From the NCBI GenBank assembly GCA_022428185.1, contig JAKMCZ010000183.1, positions 1 to 10,947 of the forward strand: DNA of 10,947 nt, in the 5' to 3' direction. The DNA is from Alphaproteobacteria bacterium (GTDB taxonomy: Bacteria > Pseudomonadota > Alphaproteobacteria > RS24). The translations under genes and the position numbers were made by a program. The notes below the pieces were generated by a model. That model saw only the letters and a program-made list of their open reading frames with translations, was not told where the DNA came from and made no database searches. Position 1 is the stretch's first letter; each line of letters begins with the position of its first letter. Below are positions 1 to 6,492 of this stretch, piece after piece.

Positions 1-194
1 TTAATTCCCATGTCGCGCAGTCTTTTCGTATTGGCATTATCACCCAAATCACTGCCCTGCACGTCATAGCCCATTACATGCATCACCTCGGCAATGCCGC
101 TCATGCCAATGCCGCCAATACCGACAATATGAACCCGCCCGAATGAACGCAGCTCTGACGGCATGCTTACCGCCTGGTTTTTGGCGTCACCCAT
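1..194 (-). CDS. murC: UDP-N-acetylmuramate--L-alanine ligase MurC, N-terminal part (cut by window edge)
   Basis: MurC is the cytoplasmic ATP-dependent ligase that attaches L-alanine to UDP-MurNAc, the first amino-acid step of peptidoglycan precursor synthesis. Only 64 codons are visible. They hold the N-terminal Rossmann-like UDP-binding motif GIGGIGMSGIAE (residues 25-36), then GYDVQGSD (42-49) and the N-x-x-x-K-R-L stretch (53-59), all typical of MurC. I chose the ATG at 194 because a GGAGG stands 6 bases upstream and the resulting 8-base overlap with murG matches the overlaps elsewhere in the cluster. A second in-frame ATG at 164 (residue 11) has only a weaker AGG-type site and is the alternative start. 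The catalytic ATP-binding and C-terminal domains are off the left edge, so intactness cannot be judged. Murein ligase identity is clear; MurC is favoured over the related Mpl by position after murG and by the motif. Confidence 0.95.
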   Translation of the reverse strand, partial: MGDAKNQAVSMPSELRSFGRVHIVGIGGIGMSGIAEVMHVMGYDVQGSDLGDNANTKRLRDMGI

Positions 195-1365
195 TCGCAG
201 CCTCCGTCTGTTTATTTGTCGTTTCGTCGGGCGTTCCATCAGCCGGCTTGTCGATTTGCAGCGGTCGCTTGTGCGCCAGACAATCGACATAACGGAACAA
301 GCGTCCGGTCGCGTCTTTCTCGGCGAATTTGCGGGCATAATCGGACATGCGCTGCAAACGATCGGCATTATCCATCAATTTTTCAATTTCTTTTGCCAAC
401 AGCTCGGCGGTAAACTCGCGCTGATTGATAACCAATGCACCGCCAAGGCGACCAAGCTCGCGCACATTATGCGTTTGGTCTTGGTCCAGCGAGCCGGGCA
501 AGGGAACAAATATGGTCGGCACGCCCAGTGCCGTCATTTCCGCAACCGTCGACGCGCCGCCGCGCGCAATCATCAAATGGGCGCGACGCATACGCATCGG
601 CAAGTCGGTAAAAAAGTCACGTATTTCTGAGTAGATTTCTGTTTCGCCATAAGCCTCAAGAACATCGCGCATTTCAGCCCGTCTGACCTGCTGAACCACA
701 CGCAAACGGCGTTGATGATTTTCCGGCAATAGAGCGAGCGCTTTTGGCATGACATCAGCGAAAATGCTGGCTCCCTGACTGCCTCCAAAAATCAGCAATT
801 CAAAAGCGCGGCTGGACGCCAGATAACGATAACCGCCTTCAGCCATTTTCAGCACGGCGGGCCTGAGTGGATTACCGGTGCGGCGCATCTTCTTGGCTGC
901 TGCGACCGGCAGCTCCGCCGTTTCGGTATAGCTGGTGGCAACGTGGCTGCCAAAATTGGCCGCCAGTCGATTGACCCGCCCAAGCACGGCATTTTGTTCA
1001 TGAACCAAGACCTGGCGACCGAGCAAAATCCCAGCCATAACCGGCGCGAAGGAAGGATAACCGCCAAACCCTACAATCACTTTCGGGCGCAGGCGAATTA
1101 TCAAAACCATTGAGAAAAAGATGGCGAAGAACAGCGTCACCAAGCGCAAAGGCAAAATCAAAATACCACCGCCATAAACCGTGGCGGCGGGAATTTGATG
1201 CAACTCCATGGGCGTAAGATTAGAGACATACCCCATGCCGCGCTTATCGGTAGCAAGATGCACCTCATAGCCTGCTTGTTTAAGCTGCTCGCCCAAAGCT
1301 CCGGCGGGGAACATATGCCCGCCCGTACCTCCGGCGGCGAGAAGGATTTTATTATCGCTGCTCAT
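187..1365 (-). CDS. murG: UDP-GlcNAc--lipid I GlcNAc transferase MurG (392 aa)
   Basis: MurG transfers GlcNAc from UDP-GlcNAc to lipid I on the inner face of the cytoplasmic membrane, making lipid II (GT28 family, GT-B fold). Visible motifs are the first glycine loop GGTGGH (residues 12-17), the hydrophobic membrane-facing region around 68-92, GFGGYPS (99-105), HEQN (122-125), the second glycine loop GGSQGA (194-199), ARGGASTVAE (267-276) and D-Q-D-Q-T-H-N (294-300), which belong to the acceptor and UDP-GlcNAc sites. The length is somewhat above that of E. coli MurG (about 355 aa). The excess is mostly a hydrophilic C-terminal tail after about residue 364. The ATG at 1365 begins 4 bases inside ftsW (ATGA overlap) and has GGGAGG 6 bases upstream. 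The frame stays open further upstream to 1635, but that part is ftsW read out of frame. The 3' end overlaps murC by 8 bases. Confidence 0.97.
   Translation of the reverse strand: MSSDNKILLAAGGTGGHMFPAGALGEQLKQAGYEVHLATDKRGMGYVSNLTPMELHQIPAATVYGGGILILPLRLVTLFFAIFFSMVLIIRLRPKVIVGFGGYPSFAPVMAGILLGRQVLVHEQNAVLGRVNRLAANFGSHVATSYTETAELPVAAAKKMRRTGNPLRPAVLKMAEGGYRYLASSRAFELLIFGGSQGASIFADVMPKALALLPENHQRRLRVVQQVRRAEMRDVLEAYGETEIYSEIRDFFTDLPMRMRRAHLMIARGGASTVAEMTALGVPTIFVPLPGSLDQDQTHNVRELGRLGGALVINQREFTAELLAKEIEKLMDNADRLQRMSDYARKFAEKDATGRLFRYVDCLAHKRPLQIDKPADGTPDETTNKQTEAANG
201..205 (-). promoter_or_regulatory. Ribosome binding site of murC
   Basis: GGAGG on the minus strand, 6 bases before the ATG at 194 and inside the murG coding region. 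It supports that start over the internal ATG at 164. Confidence 0.75.
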
Positions 1366-2549
1366 GAGCGTCCTCCCGAAGCCATTGGCAAAGTTCCGGT
1401 CGGCAGAGCCGTGGCAGGCAAAGCGCGCGTGCGCAAATGCGCCGTGCCACGCCGACGCATCAGCCCGACCAGCATGCCCATTGTCACGGCCGATGCCAGA
1501 AGCGACGAGCCGCCATAAGAAATAAACGGCAAGGTCATGCCTTTTGACGGAATAAGATTGAGGTTGACCGCAAGATTGATAATCGCCTGCAAGCCGAACA
1601 GACAAATAAGCCCGGCAGAGGCAAGCTGCACCCAATGTTCATTTTCCTGACGCAAGGCCGACAATGCGCGCCACACCAAAAAGGCAAAAGTGAGAATGAT
1701 AAAGCCGCCCATAATCAGACCGCCTTCTTCTGCTGCCACGGCGAACACATAATCGGCATGTGCATCGGGGAGAATGGATTTGACTTTGCCATCACCCGGA
1801 CCGACACCGGTGATGCCGCCCGAACGAATGGCGTCCATCGCTTTATCGACTTGATAAGTGTCGCCGGTTGACGGGTCGAGAAACCGCTCAATGCGGCTGC
1901 GGAAATAGGGATAGGCGGTATAGACATAAGCACCGGCGGTAAGGCCGATGGTGCTGAGTGTAGCTATTAGCTTTAGCGAGCCACCGGCCAGATAGAATAG
2001 GCACATCCAAACCAGCGCCAGCAAAATCGTTTGACCGAAATCGGGTTGCATCGCCAGAAGCAAACAGCAACCGACCAGCAAAGCCATCGCATACCAAATA
2101 TCATAAGCCTTGAAACTGGCGCGTTGGCGCGCCATCAGCCACGCCACGACAACAACAAAAGCCGGTTTCAAAAGCTCAGAAGGCTGTATCGAAACCCCGA
2201 ATATATGCAGCCAACGGCTTGCGCCCTTCACCGTGACACCGGCAAACAGCGTCAGCACCACCCCGCCCAGTGCGCCGATCAGCATCAGCACGGCAAGGCG
2301 GCGTATCCATATCGCGTCCAGCATGGAGACAGTCAGAAACACCATTGTGGCGAGAGCCAAAAAGACAAGCTGTTTATTGGCAAAGTAATAGGTTGATTTG
2401 CCGATATGCTGTGCCACGGCGGGGCTGGCTGCAAAGGCGGCGAAAAAGCCCATACCCAACAGCACCAAAACACCGATGACCATTTGACGGTCAACAGTCC
2501 ACCACCATTTGGCAATCGGATTGCGGCTGGTGCGGGCAAGCAAGCTCAT
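1362..2549 (-). CDS. ftsW: Septal peptidoglycan glycosyltransferase FtsW (SEDS family, 395 aa)
   Basis: FtsW is the polytopic inner-membrane SEDS enzyme that polymerises lipid II into glycan strands at the division site, in complex with FtsI. The N-terminal WWWTVDR (residues 15-21) precedes the first membrane helix (about 23-41). Roughly ten hydrophobic segments follow. SEDS signatures are GASRWL (109-114), QPSE (122-125), QPDFG (168-172), the extracytoplasmic P-D-A-H-A-D-Y-V-F-A stretch (261-270), whose D266 aligns with the Asp essential for polymerase activity, and PFISYGGSS (341-349) near the C-terminus. The tail after residue 366 is basic, then Ala/Pro/Thr-rich with a five-residue period. 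The ATG at 2549 overlaps the murD stop by 4 bases (ATGA) and has GGAGG 7 bases upstream. FtsW rather than RodA is supported by the location between murD and murG. Confidence 0.97.
   Translation of the reverse strand: MSLLARTSRNPIAKWWWTVDRQMVIGVLVLLGMGFFAAFAASPAVAQHIGKSTYYFANKQLVFLALATMVFLTVSMLDAIWIRRLAVLMLIGALGGVVLTLFAGVTVKGASRWLHIFGVSIQPSELLKPAFVVVVAWLMARQRASFKAYDIWYAMALLVGCCLLLAMQPDFGQTILLALVWMCLFYLAGGSLKLIATLSTIGLTAGAYVYTAYPYFRSRIERFLDPSTGDTYQVDKAMDAIRSGGITGVGPGDGKVKSILPDAHADYVFAVAAEEGGLIMGGFIILTFAFLVWRALSALRQENEHWVQLASAGLICLFGLQAIINLAVNLNLIPSKGMTLPFISYGGSSLLASAVTMGMLVGLMRRRGTAHLRTRALPATALPTGTLPMASGGRS
1372..1377 (-). promoter_or_regulatory. Ribosome binding site of murG
   Basis: GGGAGG on the minus strand, 6 bases before the murG ATG at 1365 and within the last codons of ftsW. 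It fixes the murG start against the longer open frame. Confidence 0.8.
1380..1424 (-). repeat. Three imperfect 15-base units in the ftsW 3' end
   Basis: The FtsW tail at residues 376-390 reads as three five-residue units, ALPAT, ALPTG and TLPMA, each with Leu-Pro at the same place. At DNA level the units are imperfect (for example GCTTTGCCTGCCACG against GCTCTGCCGACCGGA). This could be an old small tandem duplication or just a low-complexity Ala/Pro/Thr tail. Too few units exist to be certain. Confidence 0.5.
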
Positions 2550-3955
2550 CGCGCTTCCTCCACATTCATACCTGCGCCTTCATCGGCGTTTATCCACTCG
2601 GCAACCGCGCCGGCAAAAGCGTCGCCGCGCGCTTCAAAATCATCATATTGGTCAAACGAAGCGCAAGCCGGAGACAAAAGCACAATCGACGCATCGAGAT
2701 GATCGGTCTTGGCTTGCATGGCGGCGGCAGCGACGGCTTTATCCAATGTGCCGCTGATTGTGGTCGGCAGACGAGCGGCCAGCACATCAGCAAATGGCTT
2801 GGCAGCCTCGCCAATCAGATAAGCGGCGCGGATATTGCCGAAATAAGGCATCAACATATCCAGCCCCATTTTTCCGTCCGCATCGGGTTTGGAGCGGCCT
2901 CCGGCAATCCAATAAATATTGTCAAAGGCGGCGAGCGCGTGACGCGTCGCCTCCGCATTGGTCGCTTTCGAGTCGTTAACGAATTTGACTGCGCCATGCT
3001 GACCAATCATCTGCAAGCGATGGGGCATGCCGGTAAAACTTAAGAAAGCAGCTCTGATGGTTGCATCTGACAGACCCAACACGCGCCCGACGGCATAAGC
3101 GGCAGCGGCGTTTTGGGCATTATGCGCACCGACCAAAGCCTCGCAACCGACCAAAGAAACGCTATCGCCATCGACTTCAAATGCATTGGCGAGATAAATA
3201 ATGTCGGCATCTTGCGACGCGATGGTCGTCACCTCCCCCTCCTGCGCCAGCCGATTAGCCAGCGCGCGGGCAAAATCATTCTCGATACCGATTATCCGCG
3301 CCGCTTGCGCTTTACCGTCGGCAAATAGGTGTGCTTTGGCGGCGGCATAGCCCGCCATATCGTCATGCCGGTCAAGATGATCGGGTGTCAGATTGAGCCA
3401 GACACCGATATCGACCGCCAAATGACGATTCAAATCGAGCTGATAAGAAGACAGCTCAAGAACATAAACGGCGTTTTCTTCCAGCGGCAGGTCGAGAACC
3501 GGTGTGCCGATATTACCCCCCTGATAAACCCGCTCACCAGCGCTTTCGAGCATATGCGTGACCAAAGCAGTGGTGGTTGATTTGCCGTTAGTGCCGGTAA
3601 TGCCGACCAGTTTCACGCGCCCGCGCAAGCCGCTATGCACCAGCGCATCGGCAAATAAATCCATGTCCCCGATAATCTCGGCATTGGCGGCGCGCGCCGC
3701 ATCAATCACCTGATGCGGTGCTGGATGCGTTAGCGGCACGCCGGGGCTGACAATCAACCGTTCAACCGCGCCGAAATCTTTCGTCAAATCGCGAATTTGC
3801 GCTCCCATCTCAGCCGCCTTTGCGCGCGGTGCCTCGGCATCGTCCCACGCGACAACGCGATTGCCCGCAGCCTGCAACGCAGCCACAGCAGCAAGGCCGG
3901 AACGCCCCAGCCCGAAAATCGCGGTCTCACCTGAATATGTCGGCAGCTCAATCAT
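2546..3955 (-). CDS. murD: UDP-N-acetylmuramoyl-L-alanine--D-glutamate ligase MurD (469 aa)
   Basis: MurD adds D-glutamate to UDP-MurNAc-L-Ala in the cytoplasm, using ATP. The N-terminal UDP-binding domain has FGLGRSG (residues 14-20) and SPGVP (70-74). The central ATPase domain has the P-loop GITGTNGKST (118-127), GGNIG (146-150), ELSSYQL (167-173) and LNLTPDHLDRH (187-197), with K207 in the A-A-A-K-A-H-L-F context expected for the carbamylated lysine. The C-terminal domain has MPHRLQ (310-315), NDSKATN (327-333), GG-R (352-354) and LSPACASFDQYDDFEARG (427-444). Length is slightly above that of E. coli MurD (438 aa). The ATG at 3955 follows the mraY stop by only three bases (TAG TTA ATG), the only true gap in the window. 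Its upstream Shine-Dalgarno is weak (at most GAG), so reinitiation by ribosomes finishing mraY is likely. Confidence 0.97.
   Translation of the reverse strand: MIELPTYSGETAIFGLGRSGLAAVAALQAAGNRVVAWDDAEAPRAKAAEMGAQIRDLTKDFGAVERLIVSPGVPLTHPAPHQVIDAARAANAEIIGDMDLFADALVHSGLRGRVKLVGITGTNGKSTTTALVTHMLESAGERVYQGGNIGTPVLDLPLEENAVYVLELSSYQLDLNRHLAVDIGVWLNLTPDHLDRHDDMAGYAAAKAHLFADGKAQAARIIGIENDFARALANRLAQEGEVTTIASQDADIIYLANAFEVDGDSVSLVGCEALVGAHNAQNAAAAYAVGRVLGLSDATIRAAFLSFTGMPHRLQMIGQHGAVKFVNDSKATNAEATRHALAAFDNIYWIAGGRSKPDADGKMGLDMLMPYFGNIRAAYLIGEAAKPFADVLAARLPTTISGTLDKAVAAAAMQAKTDHLDASIVLLSPACASFDQYDDFEARGDAFAGAVAEWINADEGAGMNVEEAR
2557..2561 (-). promoter_or_regulatory. Ribosome binding site of ftsW
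   Basis: GGAGG on the minus strand, 7 bases before the ftsW ATG at 2549, in the last codons of murD. Together with the ATGA overlap it suggests coupled but independently primed initiation. Confidence 0.75.
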
Positions 3956-3958
3956 TAA

Positions 3959-5047
3959 CTATCTCAACTTCAACGTCGCCAGCCCAACCAGCGCCAGCAC
4001 AACGGAAATAATCCAGAAACGAATGACAATCGTGCTCTCGGCCCAGCCACGCTGCTCAAAATGATGATGCAGTGGTGCCATGGCGAAAACCCGTTTGCCG
4101 GTGAGTTTGAAAGAGGCCACTTGAACAATCACCGAGACCGCTTCGAGCACAAACAGCCCGCCAATAATCGCCAACACCAATTCGTGCTTGGTGATAATGG
4201 CAATCGTGCCCAATGCTGCACCCAATGCCAGCGAGCCGGTGTCACCCATAAATACGGCGGCGGGGGGCGCGTTATACCAAAGAAAGCCAAGCCCTGAACC
4301 GATAAGAGCGGCGCAGAACACCGCCAATTCACCGGTTCCTGGAACATAATGAACTTGCAGGTATTCAGCGAAAACCGCATTGCCGACCAGATAAGCAATA
4401 AAGCCGAAACTGGCCGCTGCAATCATGCTCGGCACAATCGCCAAACCGTCCAAGCCGTCGGTCAGATTGACCGCATTAGACGCGCCGACAATGACAATAA
4501 TTCCGGCCACCAGATACAACGGCAAGCCGAACGGCAGCAGCAAGTCTTTAAGGAACGGCACAGCATAGCTGGTTGCCAATTCGGCAGGCAGATGCGCGCT
4601 GATAAATATAATCGCGACAATGGCAATCGTCGTCTCCAAAACCAATTTGATGCGACCCGGAACCCCATCACTAGAATGGTCGCGCAATTTTGAATAATCA
4701 TCGGCAAAACCGACCATGCCAAAGCCGAGCGTGGTCAGCAGCGCAATCCATAAAAACACATTGCTCAAATTGCCCCAAAGCAGGGTCGAACTGATAGACG
4801 CCAGCAAGATAAGGATTCCGCCCATTGTCGGCGTGCCGGTTTTGGTCGTCAGATGCGATTGCGGCCCGTCTGCGCGAATAGGTTGGCCGCGACTTTGGCG
4901 GCTTTTAAGCGCGCTGATAATCGTCGGACCCAAAATAAAACTGATGAGCAGTGCGGTCACTGTCGCCCCACCGGCGCGGAAGGTAATGTAATTGAACAGA
5001 TTGGCACCCGGCAGGTCGCCCAATATTTGCGTCAAATAGTAAAACAT
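3959..5047 (-). CDS. mraY: Phospho-MurNAc-pentapeptide transferase MraY (362 aa)
   Basis: MraY is the integral membrane enzyme that transfers phospho-MurNAc-pentapeptide from UDP to undecaprenyl phosphate, giving lipid I. Visible signatures are FNYITFRAGGA near residues 18-28, GPQSHLTTKTGTPTMGG (61-77), FADDYSK with the catalytic Asp pair D116/D117, NAVNLTDGLDG (191-201), FMGDTGS with D269, and PLHHHFE (325-331). About ten transmembrane helices fill the rest, and the length is normal for the family (E. coli 360 aa). I chose the ATG at 5047, which shares one base with the murF stop (TGATG) and has AAGAGG 7 bases upstream. A TTG directly before it (5050) is in frame but not needed. The preceding murF product is the UDP-linked substrate of this enzyme. 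Confidence 0.97.
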   Translation of the reverse strand: MFYYLTQILGDLPGANLFNYITFRAGGATVTALLISFILGPTIISALKSRQSRGQPIRADGPQSHLTTKTGTPTMGGILILLASISSTLLWGNLSNVFLWIALLTTLGFGMVGFADDYSKLRDHSSDGVPGRIKLVLETTIAIVAIIFISAHLPAELATSYAVPFLKDLLLPFGLPLYLVAGIIVIVGASNAVNLTDGLDGLAIVPSMIAAASFGFIAYLVGNAVFAEYLQVHYVPGTGELAVFCAALIGSGLGFLWYNAPPAAVFMGDTGSLALGAALGTIAIITKHELVLAIIGGLFVLEAVSVIVQVASFKLTGKRVFAMAPLHHHFEQRGWAESTIVIRFWIISVVLALVGLATLKLR

Positions 5048-6492
5048 CAAAGCGCCTCTTTTTGTTGTTCAGTTTCCGTCAATCGGTCGATAAGCCCCTC
5101 AACCACCAACCCCATGCGACTGGAATTGGAGCCTTTGACCATCACCACATCGTCTTGCTGCAATTCATCGCGCAAAATAGCCAGCGCGGCTTGGTGGTCA
5201 GCGGCGTGTGCACCAACGCGACCGGGCGGCAGCGCATTGTGCAAATTCTGCATTAGCGCCCCGCAAGTAATGACCAAATCAATATCCGCCGCTTCCGTTT
5301 TATCGGCCATAGCGGCGTGAAGCTCGGCTGCGCGGTCGCCTAATTCAGCCATGTCGCCCAAAACGGCGATGCGTCGACCCCGCCCTTTGCGCGGCATCAG
5401 CCCCAATGTATCGAGCGCCGCCGCCATTGAAGTCGGGTTGGCGTTATAGCTTTCATCAATCAACGTTATCGGCGCGTGCTCAGCCCCGAGGTGATAGCGT
5501 GCGCCACGTCCCGCCATGCCGTCTTGCTCGCCCAATGACAATGCGGCCAATGCCAAATCGGCGCCGACCAATTGCGTCGCGCCCAATACAGCCAAACTAT
5601 TAGCCACCAGATGAATTCCCGGCGCGCCGATTTTATAGGCGATTGCTTGTGTCTCGAGCATGGCCGACACACAGCTACAGGTCGCGTGGAGCTTGGCGCG
5701 GCTGATGTGAATGTCAGCATCGCTATGACCTTCGGCTGAAAAACTCAGCACTTTGATTTTGTGTGTCTCGGCTTTGCTTTTCAGCATGCCAAAATAGGCA
5801 TTATCGAACGGTAAAATTGCGCTGCCGCCGGTCTCAATACCTGAAAGAATTTCTGCTTTAGTGGCAGCCAGCGCATCCATCGAGTCAAAGTTTTCAATAT
5901 GCGCGGCGGCAATGGTGGTGATAATGGCGCAATGCGGGCGCACCATATCAACCAGCGCGGCAATCTCTCCGGCATGGTTCATGCCCAATTCAAAAACCCC
6001 GTAATCGGCATTTTGCGGCAAGCGCGCCAGCGACAATGGCACACCGATGTGATTGTTGAAGCTGCGCTCTGCCGCGTGAACGAGGCCTGATTTCGACAGC
6101 GCGTCAGCCAGACTGGCTTTGGTGCCGGTCTTTCCGACACTGCCGGTAATCGCAATAATTTGCGCGCTGCTGCGTTGACGCGCAGCTCGCGCCAAAGTTT
6201 CAAGCGCCGATAAGACATCATCAACCCGCAACAGCACCGCGTCTGTTTCCAGCGTCGCAGCGTCAAATCCGTTTTCCACCAAAGCCGCCGCCGCACCGCT
6301 TTCAAACGCTGATGCGACATAATCATGACCATGCGCACGTGCGCCCGGCAGGGCGACAAAAATATCACCGGAAAGCAAATCACGTGTATCGATGGCAAGC
6401 CCTGCGGCCTGCCAGTCAGCATGCGGGGCATCGGTGAGATGCGCGCCCAAAGCAGCAATGACATCTTCGCCGCGCCAGAGAACATCACGCAT
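5047..6492 (-). CDS. murF: UDP-MurNAc-tripeptide--D-alanyl-D-alanine ligase MurF (481 aa)
   Basis: MurF adds the D-Ala-D-Ala dipeptide to UDP-MurNAc-tripeptide, completing the cytoplasmic pentapeptide precursor. The N-terminal domain contains DTRDLLSGDIFVALPG (residues 35-50), the usual MurE/MurF UDP-substrate region. The ATPase domain has the P-loop ITGSVGKTGTK (115-125), SFNNHIGVPLSL (144-155), FELGMNHAGEI (167-177) and K212 in the A-T-K-A-E-I context expected for the modified lysine. The C-terminal domain has IDESYNANPTSM (345-356), LGDMAELG (378-385) and VKGSNSSRM (452-460). The ATG at 6492 overlaps murE by 8 bases and is preceded by a near-perfect Shine-Dalgarno, the strongest in the window. 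The frame is open up to 6543, but that extension (17 residues) reads murE out of frame. The length is normal, with no sign of damage. Confidence 0.97.
   Translation of the reverse strand: MRDVLWRGEDVIAALGAHLTDAPHADWQAAGLAIDTRDLLSGDIFVALPGARAHGHDYVASAFESGAAAALVENGFDAATLETDAVLLRVDDVLSALETLARAARQRSSAQIIAITGSVGKTGTKASLADALSKSGLVHAAERSFNNHIGVPLSLARLPQNADYGVFELGMNHAGEIAALVDMVRPHCAIITTIAAAHIENFDSMDALAATKAEILSGIETGGSAILPFDNAYFGMLKSKAETHKIKVLSFSAEGHSDADIHISRAKLHATCSCVSAMLETQAIAYKIGAPGIHLVANSLAVLGATQLVGADLALAALSLGEQDGMAGRGARYHLGAEHAPITLIDESYNANPTSMAAALDTLGLMPRKGRGRRIAVLGDMAELGDRAAELHAAMADKTEAADIDLVITCGALMQNLHNALPPGRVGAHAADHQAALAILRDELQQDDVVMVKGSNSSRMGLVVEGLIDRLTETEQQKEAL
5055..5060 (-). promoter_or_regulatory. 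Ribosome binding site of mraY
   Basis: AAGAGG on the minus strand, 7 bases before the ATG at 5047, inside the last codons of murF. It favours the ATG over the adjacent in-frame TTG at 5050 on spacing and codon strength. Confidence 0.6.

Noticed and set aside
163..630. Plus-strand open frames of 100 residues or more opposite the operon (for example 163-630, 1195-1518, 2031-2396, 2648-3043, 4349-4693, 4853-5320, 6555-6911, 9775-10257, 10227-10712)
   Set aside because: Each lies fully antisense to a gene with clear family motifs. The translations are rich in Arg, His, Gln and Cys with no recognisable domain, as expected for shadow frames in GC-rich DNA.
1366..1635. N-terminal extension of MurG by 90 residues
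   Set aside because: It is a shadow of ftsW; MurG homology begins right after the ATG at 1365, which has GGGAGG upstream.
2590..2598. TTATCCACT, one mismatch from a DnaA box
   Set aside because: It is a single copy inside conserved murD coding sequence with no AT-rich region or companion boxes, so it gives no support for an origin or DnaA regulation.
3581..3604. Near-identical 24-base stretch shared with 7631-7654
   Set aside because: Both encode the same P-loop (I-T-G-T-N-G-K) of the paralogous ligases MurD and MurE, so this is shared ancestry and codon bias rather than a mobile or functional repeat.
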